From Orychophragmus violaceus (Eukaryota; Streptophyta; Magnoliopsida; Brassicales; Brassicaceae), in NCBI GenBank assembly GCA_030180135.1, contig CM058234.1, positions 29,918,766 to 29,982,765 on the forward strand: 64,000 bases of DNA, given 5' to 3'. This document shows positions 23,953 to 33,802 of this stretch, one piece after another (positions within the stretch are counted from its first letter, which is position 1; every line of letters starts with the position of its first letter). Below the pieces are notes generated by a model, which was not told the DNA's origin, did not search any database, and was given only the letters and a program-made list of their open reading frames with translations. Both the position numbers and the translations under genes were made by a program.

Positions 23953-24868
23953 ATGTCTATGACTACTTTCTCGTTGCGATCCATCCTTGAGAAGGACAAG
24001 TTAAATGGATCCAACTTCCTGGATTGGTATCGGAATCTGAGATTCATTCTCAAGCAGGAGAGCAAGGACTATGTCCTTGAAAAGGCTCTTCCAGAAAAGC
24101 TTGGGACCAATCGCTCGCATGCAGTGTATAATGCTTGGAATAAGCATTATACTGATGTGGTAGATGTGCGTGGTCTGATGTTGGCTTCCATGAACTCAGA
24201 CTTGAATAGTCAGTATGAGAACATGGAGTCGCCAATAGAGATGATCACCAGCCTGAAACTGAAGTTTCAAGATCTGGCACGAGTTGAGAGATTCCAGATG
24301 GTGAAGTATCTCACTGGGTGCAAGCTACCAGAGGATGCTCCAGTAAGTCCTCATGTCATTAAACTGATGGGTTACATTGATAACCTGGGGAGACTGGAAT
24401 GTCCTGTCAGCTTAGATTTGGCTACTGACATCATTCTGCAGTCACTCACTGCCGTCAAGCTATGATAAGTTCATTAAGAACTATATCAAGAAAGGCTTGA
24501 CGAAGACGTTGACTGAGCTGCATGGCATGCTCAAGACAGCAGAGCAAAACATCAAAAGGGGTAAAAGATTTGAGAAATCTTGTATAGACAAGGGTGAAGG
24601 CAAGGCCATCCAGATTTGGAATCAGGATAAGCCTGTGTCATCTTATAAGCCCAAGTCAAGCCCATCTGGTGTTAGTAAGTGCTTCTACTGTAACGAGTCA
24701 GGGCATTGGAAGAGAGATTGCATTAAATTCTTGGAAGATTCACAAGAGATGGAGAAGATGTATGGTACTTCTTCTTCAGGTATTGTGTTATTAATTCAAG
24801 TTCTACATAAGTATTGGATACTTGTTATGGTACTGATATTTTTGAAATATGCAGGACCTAAGCGATAG
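23953..24868 (+). pseudogene. Element B Gag, frameshifted
   Basis: MSMTTFSLRSILEKDKLNG opens a UBN2-type gag that reads to ATDIILQSL. A duplicated CACT near 24445 then shifts the frame. The remainder continues at 24497 (MTKTLTELHGMLK) with a complete CCHC knuckle (CFYCNESGHWKRDC). The LDTG-like protease remnant that follows is further broken. Apart from the 4-bp duplication the particle-forming region looks well kept, unlike pol. Confidence 0.8.
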
Positions 24869-27120
24869 TAGAACGTTGAAGAAAGGACAAGTGGAACTGC
24901 GTGTCTGGTATGAAGCAATGGTTGCTGCATGAGCCGTAGAGATTCTCCACTTGTAGGAGCCTTTCCTACTTGGTTTTTTGAAATTAAGTAATTGCCACCA
25001 TGTACTTGCTGTACGCAAAATGTCTTTCATTTTCTTTTGAGAATTTGGATGTTTTTCATTTTGATAAAAGACAAGTTTTGTCCTTTTGATCTTAATGAAA
25101 TATTTAATGGTAGCACCCCGTTTGGAATGGGTTTTATATCTCAAACCAACAAGAGTTAGAATATAACATAAATACCAAACGGTTTAAGTCTAATGACTTG
25201 AACTCGACTTTTCCTTGGCATAGTCGTTTAACCACATAGAGTGAAGCGAATTCAAAGGTTCCATAGTTTTGGACTCATTCGATTGTTAATCATTTGAGAT
25301 ATGAATTCTGTTCACTAGACCAAAATGACTAAGGCCCTTTTAGCAGAGCTAAAGGAAATGGGCCAGAAGCTTATTGGGCCTTACACATACTGATGTATGC
25401 GGCCCAAACGAGCATTAGTGCCAGAGGAAATCTTCAGTACTTCATTACCTTATTGATGGCATCAATAAGTATTGCTGTGTTCATTTGATGAGACACGAGC
25501 AGGAATCCCTTGAGGAGTTCCAAGATGAAGTGTAGAACCGATTTGACAGAAGTATTGAGATCCTCGATTGGATCGTGGAGGAAAATACTTAGAGTCAACA
25601 ATTGGGTGATCATCTAACAGAATGAATCGGATCTTATTGGATATGCTCCGATTAATGATGAGTCACAAGAATCTTCCATGAACGATTTAAGAATACGTTC
25701 CAAAATGTCTGTCTTTGCGCAGAAAAGTGTTTCTATCAGAATCAGTGAAAAACACCACATTGGATGTGGACTGGGTGATTTCCAAATTTGTTTTTTCTGA
25801 TTAATTGGGAATGCAAGGTTTGTGTAAGACAGTAGTCAACAAACAAACTTGAACCCAAATCTGATAAGTTCTACCTCGCTGGTTGTCCCAAGGAAACCAA
25901 GGCTGAGTACTTTTATTGTCCAGAACTGTGTCTTTTAAGAAAGATCATACTTTCAAAAGGGAACAGTGGGAGTAAAAGTACACATCGAAGAAATTCGATA
26001 AACACAGGAGGGTGCTCAACCTGTTGAGGGAGAGCAGCGGTGAGATCTGCAAAGTGTTGTAGGATCTACACCTGTGAAGCCTGAAATTCGCAGATCCGAA
26101 AGGTTCCGTCACTAACTCGAGAGTGATTTCTCGTAGCTAATTGTCGTGATCTGTTGATCATTGAAAAGTGACGAACATGCGAAATTCAAAGAAGCGATGG
26201 TGAGCCCCAACTCCGAATAATTGGCTGGGTTTGCATGTTAGCTTCACCGATCCATTTCTGGATTGAAGCAAACATCTTGGAGTTGGAATCGACATTCTGA
26301 TAAATTGGTCAAAGGTTTGACTTGATCAGAATGAAAAGGAAACCAAGCGTTTACAAAAGACTAGTGGGAGCGTAATGGCAATTCTCACACAGTATGTAGT
26401 TGACATACTTGAATCTCATAAATGACGTCCCGACGCTAAAGTCTTGTTAAGATTTGGGTCGGAAGTCAAGTTTAATGAAAGACATGGGAGAAGCCGCGTG
26501 AATTCTTGGAATAAGGATCCATTGGAATGGATCAGAGTAGCTAATTGGATCGTGTCAAAATCCTTATATTGATAAGGTATTGGACAGATCTAATACGCTT
26601 GATTCCAAGAATGGCTTCATACCAAAGGTCTTATGGCAACAATATTAGTAAAAAGAAGTGTTTATGAACACTGTCTGAGCTAATATTAATGAGTGTGAGT
26701 TCTAATGCTTCTGCAATAGAATCCGTCATGAATGCCATATTTTGCGCTCGTCTAGATGCAGCTTAAGCATGACGAGAATATACCAATATATTCCGGTAAT
26801 AGTCACTAAACAGTTACCAGAAATATCCCAAGTGTTGAGAAACACTAAGGATAGGTTCGTGGTGAACTGATAAAGTGACGAACCAGTTGAAAGTAGTTAG
26901 TCGGACAAAGACGATTCCCGGTTCCCACCTGGTTATGTCTCTTTGTCTGAATAGCGGTGCTAACTGTTGGAAAGGCTCCAAGCAGTAGATCGTAGAATAG
27001 TGCTTTTATCTGAATGGCGGTGTAATTTGTTGAAATTGTTTCAAGCAATAGCACCGCACTCTCTCCCACAACCTAAGCACGGAATTTATTCTGTTGCTGT
27101 AGGTGTAAGATATCTAAAGA
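24869..27120 (+). pseudogene. Element B pol remnant
   Basis: Alignable to element A pol only in patches: a SNSRTLKKGQVEL-like block at about 24860, GPKRALMPEE-like integrase patches near 25390, a GCPKETKA-like block near 25890, an RT patch near 26390 and an RNase H patch near 26900-27080. Stops and indels occur every few dozen codons and large parts are missing. The same kind of decay is seen in C and D. Noncoding. Confidence 0.65.
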
Positions 27121-27958
27121 GATGATCTTGATTCTAGTGGGAGTTATTTTAGTTATGTTGTAAACTCTACATAGACATGCCTTGGTAGTGTTTATGTGAG
27201 TTAAAACTGACATCAGTATTATTTAATTATTGGATAATTAAATAATAGTCCCAAAGTATTTTATGATCATCGTATAGGTCATCAAGTCGAGGACTTGATC
27301 ATGAAACCCTATAAGTAAAAGATGACATAAATTATGATTGTCCCTAGTCAAGGTTGTTAAAATGGGACACTAACAACCGCGCAGACTGGTATGTGAGGTG
27401 ACTGTTGGACTAAGTTTCATGAAGTCAATGATATGATTATCACAGTCAATCACATAGATGTATGTTGGTGAACATATGATTGGACATGACCCGCTTAATG
27501 AGAACTCCACAGGATAGTTACATCAGTGTCATGGGAGGTTCTCATTACGACTATAGAGTATAGTCCTTAGACCTGAGTTCATCATGCTTTCTAGCATATG
27601 AATTGGTGCGTGTTGACCTTGTCAAACGTCGTTCCGTAACTGGCGGCTACAACGGCATTGCTTGTGCGTATCATGAAGTATGTGTAGAAACAGGGATGGA
27701 ACAAGATGGGATTTGTCCCTCCTAGAAAACGGGAGATAAATATCTCAGGGCCCATCGAAGATTTGATACTGAGAAAATGCATGGCCGTGCTCAAACGAGG
27801 TGATTGTCAGTCGTTTGTTTTTAATCAGTATAGATCAGAAGTTCGATGAACATGATGTTGGCTATAATAAGGATGACACAGTCTCTTGCCTTATGCCATA
27901 TCGAGATATAGAGACGAAGGGATTATAGGAATAGGTGATTCCAGTACAAGTGGGAGAT
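27121..27958 (+). other. Element B 3' untranslated region and polypurine tract
   Basis: About 840 bp comparable to the complement of 5045-5866 in element A. It ends in the polypurine tract AGTGGGAGAT that abuts the 3' LTR. No gene seen. Confidence 0.6.
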
Positions 27959-28689
27959 TGTTGGGATTATGTCCTGAAATCACATTGTACTCACTCTAAA
28001 GATAGTTGTATTGTCGAGATCGGACAATTCATGTGATACTGGGTAGTCATAATGTTTTGCTAGAAACCGCTTATGACAAATGAGTTGTAACTCATTTCCA
28101 GTATCGTGTGAACCTACAGGGTCACACACCTAAGCAAGTTGGACATAGTCCATATGGGATTGATCATTGGCATATGATCTGATCGATGTGTATTGGATGC
28201 ACATCGAATATAAGTTTCTATGAGATGTATCGATCGACACCATTAGGTGGGTCGGTCGATACAAGAGGTGTGTCGATCGACACCACTAAGTGTGTCGGTC
28301 GACACAAAGGCGAAACCGAGACTGATGTTTCGGTTCACTTTAGGTCGATATATAAACGCATTTTGTACATTCGACCTAATAGATTTGAGCGCCGCCCAGA
28401 CTGTTTTTTCTCAGAGAGAAAACACAGAACCTCAAGAAACTAAAGTCCCAGGGAGATCCGAGCACCGGTACTAGCATCCCGGCGGATTCCAGCTTGTGTG
28501 CGTGTGGACTACGATAGAGGCGCAGCATCTGAGGCGCAGTAGATCTCGTATTACCTGATCCATCTTCCGCTGCCAAACACCAGGTAATCACGAGGTGAGA
28601 TCCATGATTCAATTAACTAGACCCTAGATCCTAGGCTATCGGGAACTCGCGAGAATTCTGAATCTGTAGAATTGGCTCGGATTCCTACA
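27959..28689 (+). repeat. Element B 3' LTR (731 bp)
   Basis: Complete LTR with TG...CA ends, followed by the CCTTG target duplication. It shows the unbroken form of the 5' LTR: four palindromes at about 28230-28300, the TATATAA box at about 28349, and the GACCTAATAG half that element C separated in the other copy. Confidence 0.92.
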
Positions 28690-29383
28690 CCTTGCCCTTT
28701 CCCTTGCCCTTGCCCTTGCCAAGTTTCTTAAACTTCTTGCCTCCTTGTACCATAAGTACGTTTGGAGTGCCCTTCTTGATATTAGGCTCAGCTGTCTTGA
28801 GCATCCCATGCAGTTCAGTCAACGTTTTCGTCAAGTTGTTCATGTTATAGTTCATAACAAATTGATCATAGCTTGACGGCAGTGACTGTAGAATGATGTC
28901 AGTAGCCAACTCTTGGCTAATGGGACAGTCCAACTTCCCCATGTTATCAATATAACCCATCATCTTTATGACATGAGGACTGACTGGACCGTCCTTTGGT
29001 AGCTTGCATTCAATGAGAGACTTAACCGTCTGGTACCTCTCAGTTCGTGCCTGCTCCTGAAACATACTTTTCAGGCTAGTGATCATCTCCATTGGCGACT
29101 CCACGTTCTCGTATTGCTTCTGCAAATCCGAGTTCATGGTAGCCAACATGAGACAACTCACATGGACCACATCATTAGAATGCTTATCCCAAGCACTCCT
29201 TTCTGCATGTGGAGCATTGGCTCTCGGTTTTTCAGGGAGAACATTTTCCAGGACATAGTCCCTTTTCTCCTGCTTGAGAACAATTCTCAAGTTCCGATAC
29301 CATTCGAGAAAATTCGATCCATTTAACTTGTCCTTCTCAAGGACGGATCGCAGGGAGAAAGTGTTATGATGAGTGTTAGTCAT
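28690..29383 (-). pseudogene. Element A Gag N-terminal part
   Basis: Starts at ATG 29383 (MTNTHHNTFSLRSVLEKDK) and runs open for about 230 residues through KLNGSNFLEWYRNLR, ENVESPMEMITSLK and ELATDIILQSLPSSYD to a lysine-glycine run (GKGKGKGK). There it meets element B. The missing end is at 9153-8780. This is the UBN2-type gag domain of plant copia elements, which forms the virus-like particle. I chose the start because elements C and E have an ATG at the matching position. No break is seen before the junction. Confidence 0.85.
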
Positions 29384-29912
29384 AGCTGAGATCAAAGAAG
29401 GAAAAGGTTTAGTTATGATGTTCAAGAAATAAGAAATCTTAACTATTAAGAAAACTCGCATTATATTCAAACAATGTTTCCTCAAATGAATATAATGATT
29501 CAAGACCTATACTTCACTAAACTTGAGTGAGCCACTGGCTATCACCCAAATTTTAGCTATCTAGGTAAGCAACAACTTTGCTAGTCATATCCAATATAAC
29601 TCTTGGCTGTGGATTGACATCTCATGTCCAATCCACCTGATGTCTCTAAGCCCAAAACGATTTTGATGGCCCATTCAAGCAAACCAATCTTTTGAGTCAT
29701 GTAATTGTTGATGTCTTGCACTGCAAGTCCATCAACACGATTACTTCCTGTCTTACTTATGTAATTGTGGACACCTTGCACTGCAAGTCTATCATACAAT
29801 GAAACAAGTCTTGACAGTTGACAAGATCGGGAAGACATCAAGGATTACTTGATATTTGGTTGAGGAACGGAACCTTTAAAATGTTCAGTTTTATTATGTT
29901 TTAATTCTTCTA
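29384..29912 (-). other. Element A leader (5' untranslated region)
   Basis: About 530 bp between the gag start and the assembly gap. It resembles the leaders of B (about 23300-23950) and E (about 50035-50400), with shared blocks such as ATGTCTTGCC/CTTGATATT, ATAACTCTTGG and GCATTATATTC. The primer-binding site and 5' LTR should follow to the right but are replaced by N. Confidence 0.6.
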
Positions 29913-30412
29913 NNNNNNNNNNNNNNNNNNNNNNNNNNNNNNNNNNNNNNNNNNNNNNNNNNNNNNNNNNNNNNNNNNNNNNNNNNNNNNNNNNNNNNNN
30001 NNNNNNNNNNNNNNNNNNNNNNNNNNNNNNNNNNNNNNNNNNNNNNNNNNNNNNNNNNNNNNNNNNNNNNNNNNNNNNNNNNNNNNNNNNNNNNNNNNNN
30101 NNNNNNNNNNNNNNNNNNNNNNNNNNNNNNNNNNNNNNNNNNNNNNNNNNNNNNNNNNNNNNNNNNNNNNNNNNNNNNNNNNNNNNNNNNNNNNNNNNNN
30201 NNNNNNNNNNNNNNNNNNNNNNNNNNNNNNNNNNNNNNNNNNNNNNNNNNNNNNNNNNNNNNNNNNNNNNNNNNNNNNNNNNNNNNNNNNNNNNNNNNNN
30301 NNNNNNNNNNNNNNNNNNNNNNNNNNNNNNNNNNNNNNNNNNNNNNNNNNNNNNNNNNNNNNNNNNNNNNNNNNNNNNNNNNNNNNNNNNNNNNNNNNNN
30401 NNNNNNNNNNNN
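29913..30412. other. Assembly gap (500 N)
   Basis: Exactly 500 N, most likely a placeholder length. It lies between the leader of element A and a GA microsatellite. The 5' LTR of element A should be here. Confidence 0.98.
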
Positions 30413-30955
<543 letters not shown>

Positions 30956-31122
30956 ATGACGGTGGACTTGAGTATGGCGATGAAGAAGCTAATCAACCAT
31001 ACATTTTATCGGGATATAAATCTCATGAATCTAAAATATTTCATAATAAAAATAATTTTCAATTTTTTTTATTCTAACAAAAATACTGCTATGCATGCAC
31101 AGAGTGCGGGCACTCCACCTAG
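30956..31122 (+). mobile_element. Helitron 3' end (second family)
   Basis: Closes with an imperfect hairpin (TGCATGCA, CAGAG, TGCGGGCA at 31091-31111) and CCACCTAG ending at 31122, followed by T. The same terminus design occurs at 33196-33227, so this is the 3' end of a Helitron of that family. The body to the left is hidden by the microsatellite and the gap. Confidence 0.5.
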
Positions 31123-32817
31123 TAATTTACTAAATTAGAGAGAAATAAACGGAATAACATTTTTTCTCTAACCTTCCTTTCCACTAATTTTCCTTGTTGA
31201 GAACTCTATTTACTTTTCTATTATCAACCATTTGAACCCAAAAATTCCACAAACTTGATTTATAATCTATTTCATTAATTGAGAAGTGAGAATGCACTAG
31301 AGTCGTTCTTACGAGGTTAATTACCCGTCTACCCTTAATGAGTTTTTTTCCTTGATTTACCTTAACTACCCTTACCTTTTCAACGATTATTCTTCTAACG
31401 ATTTACCTTACTTATTTTTATCCTAATTATTAGTTGCATGTTTTTTACATAACTGAGTCGCCTTGATCGTATTTGAGTCTTTTGTTAGATTCACTGGACC
31501 GTGGAAGTCCAGACAAAAAAAGTCGACTCCTTTAGGTTTAGCTCTACCATTTATCTCTTATAAATATCACGAGTGTTTGACCTAATCTCATACCGCCTTT
31601 AGAATTAACTTGCATTCGGATTCCTAGGGGTTTTGTTTTGCTTAGAAGTTAATATACTATGGAGCCGTCTTTTCTTAGTGATGACGATGAGCATCCTTAG
31701 TTCACATTTGATATTTTTTTGCTGATTGTTGTACGTTTTATCGTGTTAGTATTTGTCTGATGTTCTAATTCGATTCGCTGATGATGCAGGTTTTGAAGGA
31801 AACCCAGTTGGTGAAGACGTTTGAGGGTACAATCCAATTTTTTTCCAATCTCACCGTGCTTAGGAAAAAAAGGTAGTCCGGTTTTTGTTTTGTTTTTATC
31901 TCTCAACATGTTATTTGGCACATCCACAAACGGGAACCGAAGAAGTTGAACATATATAGTACTTACTTCTTGTGCGAAGATGTCGGGGCATGCGAGGGGA
32001 CAACTGTTGCAAGAAGTGCGTTTCTACTACCCGCGACTAAGATATGAAAGATTTCGTGAGAACCTCATATTTAAGTTGTGGATCAGACCATTGGAAGAAA
32101 ACTATACACGTCGGTTTCATCTTCATTATCTAGACCAGTTTGCAAATAGGTTGACAATAAAGATCAGATTACAAGCTTATGCGAGACAAATTTGAATTCG
32201 TCAACGTTTAAGATTAGCGTCTCTGTTGTAATAATCCTATTAGATCACTTTTCTTTACAACTCAACTTTTTCGAATGCTGTTGTAATCCTAATGCTACTT
32301 TTCCATTCAATTGGTTTGCTTATGTTGACAGTCATTCGATTAGAGGATCATCTAAGGATAATATATGGTTGGTTAGTGTCTTGTGGAATGGACAGCTCGG
32401 GCTTAGATTATATGATGTGCTTATGAATCAGTAACATGGTTGTAATGGTATGAACAAAGAAAAAAAAAAAGATAACCCGGCGTTTTGATTAGAATATCAA
32501 TTGAGGATCTAGACAAATCAAGAAAAGGTAAAAAAAGAAGAAGGAAAAAACAATAAAATTATACTCCTCGCAAAAGCCTGATCATTCGAAACAAATGGCA
32601 GTATGAGGAGCCGAAAACTCTAAAACCACTTTAATTTATGGAAATATAGGTAAGAAAAAAAAATATAGCTAATCAATCCACTCCGTGATGGGAAACCCTT
32701 GAGAGAAATACAGTGTTTCAATTTTCCAAAAACACGTATCGCATGCATCATCATGGTCTTTGGTTTTTCCCGTCATCCAGGCTATAAAAGCACCGCAATT
32801 GCATTCATAAATATCTT
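31123..32817. other. Unassigned spacer, possibly Helitron body
   Basis: Contains a diverged copy of the dispersed repeat (31283-31342) and small open stretches. One has a splice-like border before VLKETQLVKTFEGTIQ at about 31791. The other is 31980-32195, which starts MSGHARGQLLQEVRFYYPR. I recognise neither as a known domain. The region lies between two Helitron 3' ends of the same family, so it may belong to the one that closes at 33227. Its 5' end could not be placed. Confidence 0.35.
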
Positions 32818-33130
32818 CGACTAGGGTTTGTCCAAAATTATGACAATGCTCTATCTGTGATCGGATTTAGTGATCGGATTCCTCAGCTTTACATGAAATA
32901 TTTCAAAGATATCATGTCCGGAAAATTGGACCACAACATCTTGATAGGTTTGTTTACCACTTCGTCTCGAGCACTTATGTTTTTGTTTACCATATCGTGT
33001 CTAACGACGTAACTGATTTTGTTAATTTAGATGTGTTCGGTCAGATAACCAGTATTAAATTCTTTGAAGACCTGATTATTAAGGTGAAACCCAATCATAG
33101 ATTGCAGTTTGACATCCGCAATGTTGTTAA
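32818..33130 (+). pseudogene. RPA/DUF223-like OB-fold gene fragment
   Basis: Two exon-like blocks joined by a clean GT-AG intron (32948-33030) in matching phase: ...GFSDRIPQLYMKYFKD... up to 32947, then DVFGQITSIKFFEDL and RLQFDIRNVV to 33130, where GTAAGT follows. A short block followed by an (I/V)DV(I/F)GQI strand pattern is what I know from plant replication-protein-A-like and DUF223 proteins, which bind single-stranded DNA. It is too short for a complete gene. It ends 97 bp before a Helitron terminus, so it is probably Helitron cargo. Confidence 0.45.
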
Positions 33131-33227
33131 GTAAGTATCAATGGCTATGAGCTTTTGTTTATGTAAGATATATCGTGAGTTGACAAAATATCGCTATGCC
33201 CACACAGGATGCGGGCACCTTACCTAG
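33131..33227 (+). mobile_element. Helitron 3' terminus
   Basis: Hairpin TGCCCACA, CAGGA, TGCGGGCA (33197-33217; one mismatch explained by a CpG change) followed by CCTTACCTAG ending at 33227 and host T. Same design as 31091-31122. The left boundary of this Helitron is unknown. Confidence 0.6.
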
Positions 33228-33802
33228 TAATTCAGTTATTTGATTTTTGAAATCCAGATTTAATTTGAAATCAATCTGATTTATTTTGAAATCTACTTAT
33301 CAGATTTTTAAAATCAATGGATTTATCAAAAAATTATAAATCCAAGAAAAGAATTATAAATCCATTAATCCCTACAAAGAGTGCGAGACGATAGGAGATA
33401 ATGTCATTGGCTCTGTTATCTGTACTATCAGAATCATCCAGTTCAAGTTCTAGAATTATAAAATTCAGTGAATTTTCACATAAAAGTATTACAGTAGTTA
33501 GTTTTGTCTGCCACATTGGCTCTTAGCCTCTTACGGCTAGGATGTAACAAATATTCTGGAGAAAACATGAGTTTGGTTCTACAACGAATATCATCTTTGA
33601 GAAAAAAACGATAACAAATAAAGATTCTCTATGTACAGATGCAAAGTTGATGAAAACATGAAAGGGTAGTTTACTCGTAAAAAGAACATGCATAAAACAT
33701 GTGATTCAAATTACAGTCTCTATGGGTTCTTCATCTCACATGCATCAGAGAGATTATTAACCTCCCTAACTGTTGAATCTCCACATTATACAACAACAAT
33801 TT
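33228..33802. other. Spacer 3' of the F-box gene
   Basis: AT-rich. A stretch at 33236-33360 repeats GATTTTTGAAATC-like words in both directions. No gene seen. It probably includes the F-box gene 3' untranslated region. Confidence 0.5.

Larger units (their letters stand above)
9154..28689 (+). mobile_element. LTR/copia element B, inserted in element A gag
   Basis: Plus-strand element with 731-bp LTRs. The 5' LTR is itself split (9154-9567 and 22098-22414, together 731 bp). The 3' LTR is 27959-28689 (731 bp). Target duplication CCTTG flanks it exactly (9149-9153, 28690-28694). The primer-binding site TGGTATCAGAGCC is at 22416-22428 and the polypurine tract AGTGGGAGAT at 27949-27958. By eye the two LTRs differ at about 6 of 731 positions, so the insertion is fairly recent. 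gag is frameshifted and pol is reduced to noncoding remnants, so B must have been copied with proteins supplied by another element. Confidence 0.9.
4363..29912 (-). mobile_element. LTR/copia element A (outermost host of the nest)
   Basis: Minus-strand Ty1/copia element. From right to left: leader and gag start (29912-28695), interruption by element B, rest of gag-protease, integrase, RT and RNase H (9153-5867), 3' untranslated region, polypurine tract AGTGGGAGAT (complement of 5045-5054) and 3' LTR (4363-5044). The gag frame is cut at CCTTG, which appears on both sides of B (9149-9153 and 28690-28694). This proves that the two halves were once contiguous. The 5' LTR and primer-binding site are not seen: the sequence runs into the 500-N gap. 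Coding capacity is almost intact, with one frameshift and one stop, so A decayed much less than B, C, D or E. Confidence 0.85.

Noticed and set aside
4744..28310. CRISPR-like array (spaced palindromes)
   Set aside because: Plant nuclear DNA, repeats of only about 13 bp with short non-unique spacers in LTRs. No cas genes.
31980..32195. 71-residue frame MSGHARGQLLQ as a gene
   Set aside because: No known domain and no supporting splice structure, and it lies in probable Helitron DNA. Mentioned in the spacer entry only.
31140..33230. Complete autonomous Helitron
   Set aside because: No helicase or Rep motifs found in any frame and no 5' TC terminus could be placed.
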